Source: Acidobacteriota bacterium (lineage in GTDB: Bacteria > Acidobacteriota > Thermoanaerobaculia > Multivoradales > Multivoraceae). From it: a stretch of 64,000 nucleotides of DNA. Location: positions 496,001-560,000 of the forward strand of contig JAPOWR010000001.1 of NCBI GenBank assembly GCA_026707545.1. The letters are read 5' to 3'. A program made the translations under genes and the position numbers. Positions 34,936 to 42,458 of the stretch are shown here, one piece after another. The notes beneath the pieces are model-generated. The model did not search any database. It worked only from the letters and a program-made list of their open reading frames with translations, and had not been told where the DNA came from. How positions within the stretch are numbered: the first letter of the stretch is position 1; each line of letters begins with the position of its first letter.

Positions 34936-35475
34936 ATGAAGAAGGCAACACTCTGGATTGTCGCCGTCGTCGCCGGCCTCGTGCTGCTCGGCGTTGGCTA
35001 CGGCATCGGCTGGCTTACCGGCGTGACCGGTGTGGGGCGTACTGTTCCGCTGGAGGATCTCTCGGAGCGGGAGCGGGCGTTCGCTGAGCGGATGCAGGAC
35101 GTCGACCTGGTGGGACACTTCACGATCCAGAACATCTCCGGGCTCGAAGAGGTCGATGGCGTCAGCCGCGACAAGAACCCGGAGCGTTACGAGATCGCGA
35201 GCGTCTCGAAGCTCGAGGGGGAGGGCGACCGCTGGCGCTTCGACGTCCGGGTCGTCTACATGACGGTCGACGTCACGTTGCCGGTCGTGGTGCCGATCGT
35301 GTGGGCCGGCGATACGCCGATGGTCAGCATCACCGACTTCGAGATCCCGGGCCTTGGCGACCAGTTCGGGGCGCGGGTTCTGTTCTACGACGAGCGGTAC
35401 GCCGGAACCTGGGACCACGGTCCGTACGGCGGCCTGATGTACGGCGTGATCGAACCGGCGGGGGCCGGCGAGTAG
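34936..35475 (+). CDS. Membrane-anchored protein of unknown function
   Basis: 179 residues from ATG 34936 (a TTG at 34897 could add 13). One N-terminal helix (TLWIVAVVAGLVLLGVGYGIGWLTG) anchors a soluble domain of about 145 residues outside the membrane. The domain has alternating strands (DLVGHFTIQN, RYEIASVSKLEGEGDRWRFD, VRVVYMTVDVTLPVVVPI, FDERYAGTWDHGPYGGLMYG-like end) suggesting a beta-rich fold. I do not recognise the family. It is divergent from the DUF6797 gene across 72 bases and is followed by the repeat-rich gap at 35.5 kb. Confidence 0.8.
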   Translation: MKKATLWIVAVVAGLVLLGVGYGIGWLTGVTGVGRTVPLEDLSERERAFAERMQDVDLVGHFTIQNISGLEEVDGVSRDKNPERYEIASVSKLEGEGDRWRFDVRVVYMTVDVTLPVVVPIVWAGDTPMVSITDFEIPGLGDQFGARVLFYDERYAGTWDHGPYGGLMYGVIEPAGAGE

Positions 35476-35512
35476 GACTGCGTTTCGGGCTCGCCGCTTC
35501 GCTGCGAGTCTT

Positions 35513-35603
35513 CCGCGGGTCAGAACCCGGCTGGCGCGTCCCCGCGCCAGCCGCGTCACAGTCCGAGCGCCCGTCTTCGGGCGGTCGGATGTCAGACCCG
35601 CGG
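35513..35603. repeat. REP-like double-hairpin element, family 1 (intergenic copy)
   Basis: A 71-base core (35523-35593) is the reverse complement of 39687-39757 with one mismatch. It holds two hairpins: an 11-base stem CGGCTGGCGCG/CGCGCCAGCCG with a 4-base loop, and CGCCCG/CGGGCG with an outer TCCGA/TCGGA pair. This copy is further bracketed by 9-base inverted repeats CCGCGGGTC (35513-35521) and GACCCGCGG (35595-35603). It lies between two convergent genes. Confidence 0.85.
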
Positions 35604-35608
35604 CCACA

Positions 35609-35635
35609 GCCGGCCGGAAGGCCGGCGCACCCAGT
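35609..35635. repeat. Hairpin repeat, family 2 (copy 2)
   Basis: GCCGGCC/GGCCGGC around GGAA (35609-35626) is followed by GCACCCAGT; the segment 35621-35635 is the reverse complement of 30223-30237. It sits next to the family 1 element and just after the carboxylase stop, where it could act as a terminator for the minus-strand gene. Confidence 0.6.
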
Positions 35636-35640
35636 GTTCC

Positions 35641-38600
35641 CTACCAGGTGTCGATGTGACGGCGCTTCTTGCCGTCGCGGACCGGGGGCGGCGGCACGGA
35701 GTCGAGGGTGCGGGCGATCCAGCGCCGTGAGTCGGCGGGGTCGATCACGTCGTCGACCGCGAACGAGGCGCCGGCGGTGAGGGCGCTGCCGCGCTCGTAG
35801 GCCGCGGCGACCAGCTCCTCGTAGCGGGCGCGGCGCTCTTCGGGGTCCTCGATCGCCGCCAGCTCGTTGCGGAAGCCGAGTTTGACCTGGCCTTCCAGGC
35901 CCATGCCGCCAAACTCGGCCGTCGGCCAGGCGACGGTGAAGAACGGCTCTTTCAGGTCGCCGCCGGCCATGGCCTGGGCGCCGAGCCCGTAGGCCTTGCG
36001 CAGAACGATCGTCAGCGACGGCACCGTGATGTTGGCGCCGACGACGAACAACCGGCAGCAGTGGCGGACCAGGGCGGTGCGCTCGATCTCCGGGCCGACC
36101 ATCATGCCGGGGGTGTCGCAGAGCACGAGCACCGGGATGTCGAAGGCGTCGCAGAGCTGCAGGAAGCGCGCGCCCTTGTCGGAGCCGTCGCTGTCGATGG
36201 CTCCCGACAGGAACTCGGGGTTGTTCGCGAGCACGCCGACCGGCCGCCCCTCGATGCGGATCAGGGAGGTCACCATGCCGAGGCCGAACGAGGGTCGGAG
36301 TTCCAGCACGCTGCCGGTGTCGGCGAGCGTCTCGATGACTTCCCGGACGTTGTAGACGCGGAGACGGTTCTCGGGGATGATCCGGCGCAGGAGTCGCTGA
36401 TCGGGTGCCTCCCAGTCCCCGGTGCGGCCCTGGAAGTAGGACAGGTACTGCTTCGTTGCGGCGACCGCCTCGGCCTCGTCCTCGACGGCGATGTCGACGA
36501 CGCCGTTCGGGACCTGGACGTCCATCGGGCCGACCTCCTCGGGCCGGAACACGCCCAGGCCGCCGCCTTCGATCAGGGCCGGACCGCCCATGCCGATGCT
36601 CGAGTCGGCGGTGGCGATGATCACGTCGCAGCAGCCGAGCAACGCCGCGTTGCCGGCGAAACAGAAGCGGGACGTGACGCCGACGATCGGGACCAGGCCG
36701 GAGAGGCGGGCGAACGAGGTGAAGGTCGGCGTGTCCAGGGGCCGATAGGTGTCGGCGCTGCGGCCCTGGCCGGCCTTGGAGGTCGAGGCGCCGCCCTTGC
36801 GCTTGCCCCCGGTGCCGGCGCGGCCGCCTCCGCCCTCCGCGAACAGGACAACGGGGCGCTTCCAGCGATGAGCCAGTTCGACCATGCGGTCCGTCTTCGG
36901 ATGGTTGAGAGCGCCCTGGGTGCCGGCGAGCACGGTGTAGTCGTAGGCCATGACGACGCAGCGCGAACGCTCGTCCGGGAACAGGTGGCCGTTGATCGAG
37001 CCGACGCCGGTGACCATGCCGTCGGTCGGGAACTTGCGGATGACCTCTTCCTTCGGGAGGCCGGTGCCGGGGGTGAGGACGAGTTGGCCGTGTTCCACGA
37101 AGCTGCCGTCGTCGCACAGGTCGTCGATGTTCTCGCGCGCGGTGCGCTGGTTCGTGTTGCGGCGCTTCTTCACCGCGTCGGGCCGTGCGTCATCCAGGGT
37201 CACCCGGTGGCGCTCGAGGACCTCTCCGAGGTCGGGCCGGATCGCGTCGAGGTCGACCTGGGTTTCCTGTTCCACGCTCGCGACCCCGACATCCCCTTCC
37301 TCGACCAGGGCGAGGACATGGCCCTCCCACACCGCGTCGCCGACCGCCGCGCGCAGTTCCCGCAGCACGCCGCCAACTTCGGACCGGATCTCGTGCTCCA
37401 TCTTCATCGCTTCCATGATGAAGAGGATCTGCCCGGGCGCGATGGCCTCGCCGGGTCCGGCCTCGTGGCTGAGGACGGTGCCCTGCATCGGGGCGCGGAC
37501 CGCGGTGAGACCTTCTGGCACCGGCGTCTGGTCGACCGGAGCCGGTTCAGCGGCCTGCACGCTCACCGAGGGGGCACCGGACTTGCCATGATCCAGCACC
37601 GCCAGCGGGTCGACGGCGTCCACCTTGACGCCGGCAAGGCCCTGTCCGGTGTCGAGAGGCTTGCCGGCCTGGCAGGGGCGGTCGTCGAACCCCTTGGCGG
37701 CTTCGACCAGTTCGGACAGCCGCTCGTCGACGAAGCGGGTGTGGACGTTCCAGGCCACGACCTCGGGGTGGCCGAGAAGGGCGCGCAGGAAGGAAGCGTT
37801 CGTGTCGATGCCGTCGGTCCTGAAGTCGGCGAGCGCCCGCGCCGTCCGCGTAAGGGCTGCGGCATGGCCCGGTGACGGCGTCCGTCCCACGACCTTGGCG
37901 AGCAGCGAGTCGAAGCGGGGATTCGTCTGGTAGCCCGTGTAACCGAAGGTGTCCGTGCGCAAGCCGGGACCCGAGGCCGGCTCGAAAGCGGCCAGGACCC
38001 CGCCGCCGGGAAGCACCCGGCCGTCAGCCGCCATCGTCTCCATGTTGACGCGGGCCTGGACCGCGCAGCCGCGCGGCGTCACCTCCCCGCCGAAGCCCGA
38101 CTCGGCCAACAGCCGTCCGCGGGCTAGTTCGAGCTGGAGCTGGACGAGGTCGACACCGAAGACCTCCTCGGTCACCGTGTGCTCGACCTGGAGGCGGGCG
38201 TTCGCCTCGATGAAGTAGAAGCGCGGCTCAGCGCCGGCCTCGACCAGAAACTCCACCGTGCCCAGGCTCCGGTAGCCGGCCGCCGAGGCGAGGGTGATCG
38301 CTGCCTCCCGCAGCGCCACCCGCAGGTCTTCCGGCAAAGCCGGAGCGGGCGCGATCTCGATCAGCTTCTGGTGACGTCGCTGGAGACTGCAGTCGCGGTC
38401 GCCGAAGTGGCGGACGGCGCCGCTGTCGTCGGCGGCGATCTGCACCTCCACATGGCGAACCGCGGAGAGCAGTTGTTCAACGAAGACGCCGTCGGTGTCG
38501 AAGGCGGCCCCGGCCTCGGACGTTGCGCGCCGGTAAGCGTCCTCGATCTCGTCCGCAGCGGCGACCACGCGCATGCCGCGGCCACCGCCGCCCCCGATCG

Positions 38601-39078
38601 CCTTGATGAGCATCGAGGCGCCAGTGGGCAGCTCGTCGAAGAACGTGTGGGCCTGTTCGATCGTCACCGGCTCGGAGATCCCGGGAACGACCGGCACGCC
38701 GTGCTTCTCAGCGAGGGCCCGGGCCCGCGCCTTGTCGCCGAACAACTCCAGCGCTTCCGGCGCCGGTCCGACGAACGTGATCCCGTTGTCCTGGCACGCG
38801 CGGGCGAAGCCGGCGTTCTCACTCAGGAAGCCGTAGCCGGGATGGACCGCATCGCATCCATGTTCGGCCGCGGCCCGCAGCAGTTGCTCGCCGTCGAGGT
38901 AGGCCGCCGGGCCGGAGCCGCCGAGCGCCGCCGCCTCGTCCGCTCTGCGTACGTGAAGCGACTGGTCGTCGTCCTCCGAGAACACGGCGACCGTGGGAAT
39001 GTCGAGTTCCGCCGCGGCGCGAGCGATTCGGACCGCGATCTCGCCGCGGTTGGCGATCAGGAGCTTCATGGGACGCAT
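35641..39078 (-). CDS. Single-chain biotin-dependent acyl-CoA carboxylase (BC-BCCP-CT fusion)
   Basis: 1145 residues. Biotin carboxylase covers about 1-445 (KLLIANRGEIAVRI, GGGGGRGMRVV, EANARLQVEHTVTEEVFGVDLV). The biotin-carrier domain holds EAMKMEH with biotinyl Lys559. The carboxyltransferase covers about 620-1145 (NEYVV-like VVMAYDYTVLAGTQG, FAEGGGGRAGTG, GPALIEGGG, LCDTPGMMVGPEIE). All three activities in one chain is the layout of long-chain acyl-CoA carboxylases. It carboxylates acetyl-, propionyl- or longer acyl-CoA. ATG 39078 is used; ATG 39069 is equally possible. It is divergent from the dehalogenase gene by 36 bases. Confidence 0.93.
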   Translation of the reverse strand: MRPMKLLIANRGEIAVRIARAAAELDIPTVAVFSEDDDQSLHVRRADEAAALGGSGPAAYLDGEQLLRAAAEHGCDAVHPGYGFLSENAGFARACQDNGITFVGPAPEALELFGDKARARALAEKHGVPVVPGISEPVTIEQAHTFFDELPTGASMLIKAIGGGGGRGMRVVAAADEIEDAYRRATSEAGAAFDTDGVFVEQLLSAVRHVEVQIAADDSGAVRHFGDRDCSLQRRHQKLIEIAPAPALPEDLRVALREAAITLASAAGYRSLGTVEFLVEAGAEPRFYFIEANARLQVEHTVTEEVFGVDLVQLQLELARGRLLAESGFGGEVTPRGCAVQARVNMETMAADGRVLPGGGVLAAFEPASGPGLRTDTFGYTGYQTNPRFDSLLAKVVGRTPSPGHAAALTRTARALADFRTDGIDTNASFLRALLGHPEVVAWNVHTRFVDERLSELVEAAKGFDDRPCQAGKPLDTGQGLAGVKVDAVDPLAVLDHGKSGAPSVSVQAAEPAPVDQTPVPEGLTAVRAPMQGTVLSHEAGPGEAIAPGQILFIMEAMKMEHEIRSEVGGVLRELRAAVGDAVWEGHVLALVEEGDVGVASVEQETQVDLDAIRPDLGEVLERHRVTLDDARPDAVKKRRNTNQRTARENIDDLCDDGSFVEHGQLVLTPGTGLPKEEVIRKFPTDGMVTGVGSINGHLFPDERSRCVVMAYDYTVLAGTQGALNHPKTDRMVELAHRWKRPVVLFAEGGGGRAGTGGKRKGGASTSKAGQGRSADTYRPLDTPTFTSFARLSGLVPIVGVTSRFCFAGNAALLGCCDVIIATADSSIGMGGPALIEGGGLGVFRPEEVGPMDVQVPNGVVDIAVEDEAEAVAATKQYLSYFQGRTGDWEAPDQRLLRRIIPENRLRVYNVREVIETLADTGSVLELRPSFGLGMVTSLIRIEGRPVGVLANNPEFLSGAIDSDGSDKGARFLQLCDAFDIPVLVLCDTPGMMVGPEIERTALVRHCCRLFVVGANITVPSLTIVLRKAYGLGAQAMAGGDLKEPFFTVAWPTAEFGGMGLEGQVKLGFRNELAAIEDPEERRARYEELVAAAYERGSALTAGASFAVDDVIDPADSRRWIARTLDSVPPPPVRDGKKRRHIDTW

Positions 39079-39114
39079 GCCCTCGGTTCGGAAGGGCCGC
39101 TATCCTACGCGCCC

Positions 39115-40209
39115 ATGAAGATCCTCCGCACGCCCGACGAGCGTTTCGCCAACCTGCCGGACTTCGACTACGAGCCGCACTACACCGTGGTGCCCAGCGG
39201 CGACGACGACGGCGATGGTCTTCGGATCCACCACGTGGAGGCCGGCCCAAGCGACGGTCCGCTGGTGCTCCTGATGCACGGGCAGCCGACCTGGAGCTTT
39301 CTCTACCGGCGCATGATCCCGGTGCTGGTCGAGCGCGGAATGCGGGTGATCGCGCCGGATCTCGTCGGCTACGGCCGGTCCGACAAACCGGCCGAGCGCG
39401 ACGACTACACGTACCAGCGGCAGGTCGACTGGTTGAGCGCCTGGCTGCGAGCCAACGGCGTCGTTCAGGCGACGCTGGTCGGCCAGGACTGGGGAGGCCT
39501 CATCGGTCTGCGGATGGCGGCTGCCGACCCGGCGCGCTTCGACCGCATCGTCGCCGCGAACACCGGTCTGCCCCTGCCGATGAACGTGCCGCAAGAAACC
39601 GTGGAGAAGATCGCGAGATTCCGCGCCGAGGCGCCGACGCCGACCATCATGGAAATGCAGCAGCAGATCTCGCAGATGGGCGCCGAGACATCCGACCGCC
39701 CGAAGACGGGCGTTCGGACTGTGACGCGGCTGGCGCGGGGACGCGCCAGCCGGGTTCCGGCGATGAAGTTCGCGTACTGGCAGAAGTGGACCTGGGAGAC
39801 CGAGGACATTCCGGTCGGGATGCTCCTCGCGGGCAGCGTCGACGGGGTGACCCTCACGCCCGAAGAGATCGCGGCCTACGACGCGCCCTTTCCCGATCCC
39901 TCCTACAAGGCGGGGATTCGCGCCATGCCCAGCCGGGTCCCGATGCTGCCGACCGACCCCTCGGTGCCGGCCCAGATCGAGGCTTGGAAGGTGTTCGCGG
40001 AGTGGACCAGGCCGTTCCTCTGCGCCTTCGCCGACAACGATCCGGTGACGGGCGCGGCCCGGCGGCCGTTCGAGGAGCGTGTTCCTGGCGCGAAGGGGCA
40101 GTCGCATCGAACGATTGAGGGTGGCGGGCACTTCCTCCAGGAAGGCCGGGGCGTGGAACTGGCCACGATCGTCGCCGACTTCATCGACTCGACGCCGGCC
40201 GAGGGGTAG
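39115..40209 (+). CDS. Haloalkane dehalogenase (HLD-I-like) with repeat-encoded insert
   Basis: 364 residues. Alpha/beta-hydrolase features of haloalkane dehalogenases: oxyanion HGQPTW (55-60), nucleophile Asp125 with halide-binding Trp126 (GQDWGG), acid Asp in FADNDPVTG (308-310), and His339 (GGGHFLQE). It would cleave carbon-halogen bonds hydrolytically, with epoxide hydrolase as the main alternative. Residues ~191-215 in the cap region (TSDRPKTGVRTVTRL and on) are encoded by a 71-base repeat element whose other copy is intergenic at 35.5 kb. The insert keeps the frame open, and whether the cap still closes over the active site is uncertain. Confidence 0.88.
   Translation: MKILRTPDERFANLPDFDYEPHYTVVPSGDDDGDGLRIHHVEAGPSDGPLVLLMHGQPTWSFLYRRMIPVLVERGMRVIAPDLVGYGRSDKPAERDDYTYQRQVDWLSAWLRANGVVQATLVGQDWGGLIGLRMAAADPARFDRIVAANTGLPLPMNVPQETVEKIARFRAEAPTPTIMEMQQQISQMGAETSDRPKTGVRTVTRLARGRASRVPAMKFAYWQKWTWETEDIPVGMLLAGSVDGVTLTPEEIAAYDAPFPDPSYKAGIRAMPSRVPMLPTDPSVPAQIEAWKVFAEWTRPFLCAFADNDPVTGAARRPFEERVPGAKGQSHRTIEGGGHFLQEGRGVELATIVADFIDSTPAEG
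39687..39757. repeat. REP-like double-hairpin element, family 1 (copy inside a coding gene)
   Basis: 71 bases matching the reverse complement of 35523-35593 with one difference (T/C at 39713). Both hairpins are intact. It is translated as about 25 residues within the dehalogenase, and the outer 9-base inverted repeats of the intergenic copy are missing here. Confidence 0.88.
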
Positions 40210-40215
40210 CTGGGA

Positions 40216-40938
40216 GTGGCCATCAAGCGACGCACGGCGGTGCAAGGTGCGCAAGCAGGTGCCGCCCGGGTAGTGGCCAGGTTCCGCGTGGCGATCAAGC
40301 GACGCACGCTGGTACTGGGTGCACTGGTTCTCGTGGTACTGACGGCGTCGACGGCCGCGGGGGCTGGCGCCTACCTCCGGTTTGCGCCACGGCCGCCGGA
40401 CACGACGGAAGCGAGACTGCTTGCCGGTGGCGGCGGCGAGGTCGACCACTGCGACCTGCCGGTCCTCGACGGCTCGGGCCTGACCGCGGACGAGATACCG
40501 GTCGCCTACACGCCCGGTTGTGAGGGCTACACGGAATGGCCGGTCCCGGTGCTGGCCGCCTGCACCGAGCCGCTTCCGGACGGCGCGCCCGACCTGCGCG
40601 GCCTGTGGCTGGACCCCAACAGCGGGCACCTTGAACGCGTCGAACAGTGCGGTGATCGCGTCGTCGTGACCGCCGCGGGTCTGCTTCACGACATGCGCGC
40701 CGACGGCACGCTGCGGAATGGCGCCAACGACGTAAACCCGAGTTGCTTGCGGATCCGCAACCGCACGCGCTATCGGGACGGCGTCCTCGAAATGGACGGC
40801 TACGGCATCTCCTGGATCCGGGTGGAACGGTGGATGGAGGGCGACGAACTGCGCTGGACCCATCCCCAGGCCGGCAGCCACCGGATGCGCCGCATCTGCC
40901 AGGTGCCGGCGGACCGCGTGATGCGGGAGCCGTACTGA
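40216..40938 (+). CDS. Membrane-anchored hypothetical protein, Cys-containing exported domain
   Basis: 240 residues from GTG 40216, or 216 from GTG 40288. An N-terminal helix (TLVLGALVLVVLTASTAAGAGAYL) anchors an exported domain with six cysteines (DHCDL, PGCEG, AACTEP, EQCGD, PSCLRI, RRICQV), which could form disulfides. The segment LRGLWLDPNSGHLERVEQCGDRVVVTAAG resembles lipocalin-like or DUF strands, but I do not recognise the family. The first 24 codons are an imperfect in-frame copy of the next (GTGGCSATCAAGCGACGCAC at both starts), so the gene recently gained a duplicated N-terminus or an extra start. Confidence 0.72.
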   Translation: MAIKRRTAVQGAQAGAARVVARFRVAIKRRTLVLGALVLVVLTASTAAGAGAYLRFAPRPPDTTEARLLAGGGGEVDHCDLPVLDGSGLTADEIPVAYTPGCEGYTEWPVPVLAACTEPLPDGAPDLRGLWLDPNSGHLERVEQCGDRVVVTAAGLLHDMRADGTLRNGANDVNPSCLRIRNRTRYRDGVLEMDGYGISWIRVERWMEGDELRWTHPQAGSHRMRRICQVPADRVMREPY

Positions 40939-40987
40939 AGGATCCGCCGGGGAGAAGGAACACGTATCGCCGGGGTACGATGCCGAC

Positions 40988-41593
40988 ATGCTCGGCACGA
41001 CCCTCGATGCCTCGGCCTACATCGACCGGCTGAGAGCCGAGTTGGCGAGGATCGACGCGGCGGCGGTGGAACGCTGGGCCGCCGTTGTCTTCGATGTCTG
41101 GAACCGTGGCAGCACTCTCTACCTGATCGGGAACGGCGGTTCGGCGGCGGCGGCGAGCCACCTGAGTGTCGACCTGGGGAAGGGTACGGTCGGGGCGGAC
41201 CGCCTGCGCGACGAGTCGCGCCGGCGCCTGCGGGTAGTCAGCCTGACCGACAACGTGCCGTGGATCACGGCGGTGGCGAACGACCTGGACTACGAGCAGG
41301 TCTTCGTCCAGCAGTTGATGAGCGCTGCCGTCCCGGGCGACGCCTTGATGGCGTTCAGCGGCTCGGGAAACAGCCCGAACGTGCTGGCCGCCGTGGACTG
41401 GGCGAACCGCCATGATGTCCGCACGTTCGGGCTCACGGGGTTCGACGGGGGCCGGCTGAAGCAACTCCAGCAGGACGGCGTTCACGTCGACCTGGACGAC
41501 ATGGGCATGGTCGAGAGCGTCCATGTGTGCCTGTTCCACTGGGTCGTCGACGACGTCTACGCCCGCACCCAGAGGACCGGGCGGCACGCCTGA
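40988..41593 (+). CDS. gmhA: D-sedoheptulose-7-phosphate isomerase (SIS domain)
   Basis: 201 residues, the usual GmhA length. The SIS motifs YLIGNGGSAAAASHLSVDLGKG, VSLTDNVPWITAVANDLDYEQVF, FSGSGNSPNVLAAVDWA and the C-terminal MVESVHVCLFHWVVDDV match the GmhA branch, including the active-site Glu and His. It converts sedoheptulose-7-phosphate to D-glycero-manno-heptose-7-phosphate for LPS core or S-layer glycans. No other heptose-pathway gene adjoins. ATG 40988. The short gap to the next gene suggests cotranscription. Confidence 0.9.
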   Translation: MLGTTLDASAYIDRLRAELARIDAAAVERWAAVVFDVWNRGSTLYLIGNGGSAAAASHLSVDLGKGTVGADRLRDESRRRLRVVSLTDNVPWITAVANDLDYEQVFVQQLMSAAVPGDALMAFSGSGNSPNVLAAVDWANRHDVRTFGLTGFDGGRLKQLQQDGVHVDLDDMGMVESVHVCLFHWVVDDVYARTQRTGRHA

Positions 41594-41603
41594 GGACGGA
41601 GCC

Positions 41604-42458
41604 GTGGACACGGCATCGAAGGGGCGCCGGATCGGCCTGCCCGGCCGTGGAGCGACCTGGGCGTACGACATCGCCGGACCGCCCGGCGCCCCCACGCTGG
41701 TTCTGTTGCATGGCCTCGCGGCCACCGCGCTTCTGAATTGGTCGACCAGCTTGGCCGCGCTGGCGCGGGGCTTCCGGGTCATCGCGCTCGATCACCGTGG
41801 CCACGGCCGCGGGATCCGGCGGATCGGCGCCTTCAAGCTGGAGGACTGCGCGGACGACGCGGCGGCACTTGCCGATCGGCTGGGCGTGGAGCGGGTGATC
41901 CCGGTCGGCTACTCGATGGGCGGCGCGGTGGCGCAGTTGTTCTGGCGCCGGCACCGGGACCGCACCGCCGGTCTCGTTCTCTGTGCGACCAGTTCGCGTT
42001 TCGGCGGACCGCGGGCCAAGCGGGCCGCTTCGACACTTGCACCGCTGCTGTCGCTCGCGGCTCGCGTGGCGCCCCAGTCGATGTGGGACAGCATGGGTGA
42101 GCGGATGCTCGAGAACGTCCAGGATCCCGGCCGGCGTCTGGCTTTGAAGGAGCAACTCGCCCCGACGGAGCCGGCTTCGGTGATCGAGGCCGCCGCCGCG
42201 CTCGCGCGCTTCGACTCCAGCGACTGGCTGGGCGACATCGACGTGCCGGCTTCGGTCGTGCTCACGCTGCGTGACGAGCACATCCCGGCGCAGTACCAGG
42301 CGGCGATGGCGGAGGCGATTCCGGGCGCGGAGGTGCACCGGGTCGATGCCGATCACTACGCCTGCGTAGCGAAGCCGCACCTGTTCGTGCCAGCCCTCAT
42401 TGCGGCCTGTCGCTCCGTGGCGCTGCGCGGCGTGCCAGTGCGGGCCGTGGCGCCCTGA
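41604..42458 (+). CDS. Alpha/beta-fold hydrolase
   Basis: 284 residues from GTG 41604 with GAGGACGGA upstream. The oxyanion segment LLHGLAAT, nucleophile elbow GYSMGGAV (Ser), a candidate acid in LTLRDEHIP, and the terminal ADHYACV His give a complete triad. The order and LDHRGHGRG match esterase/lipase-like members of the fold. Substrate is unknown. Its last 62 bases overlap the end of the convergent RND pump gene, so the C-terminal RGVPVRAVAP tail is coded on both strands. Confidence 0.88.
   Translation: MDTASKGRRIGLPGRGATWAYDIAGPPGAPTLVLLHGLAATALLNWSTSLAALARGFRVIALDHRGHGRGIRRIGAFKLEDCADDAAALADRLGVERVIPVGYSMGGAVAQLFWRRHRDRTAGLVLCATSSRFGGPRAKRAASTLAPLLSLAARVAPQSMWDSMGERMLENVQDPGRRLALKEQLAPTEPASVIEAAAALARFDSSDWLGDIDVPASVVLTLRDEHIPAQYQAAMAEAIPGAEVHRVDADHYACVAKPHLFVPALIAACRSVALRGVPVRAVAP

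Noticed and set aside
39115..40209. The dehalogenase as a pseudogene disrupted by the repeat
   Set aside because: The frame stays open through the element and all catalytic motifs on both sides are intact, so it is kept as a coding gene with an insert.
40988..42458. LPS heptose biosynthesis operon
   Set aside because: Only gmhA is recognisable; the next gene is a general alpha/beta hydrolase and no heptose kinase, phosphatase or epimerase adjoins.
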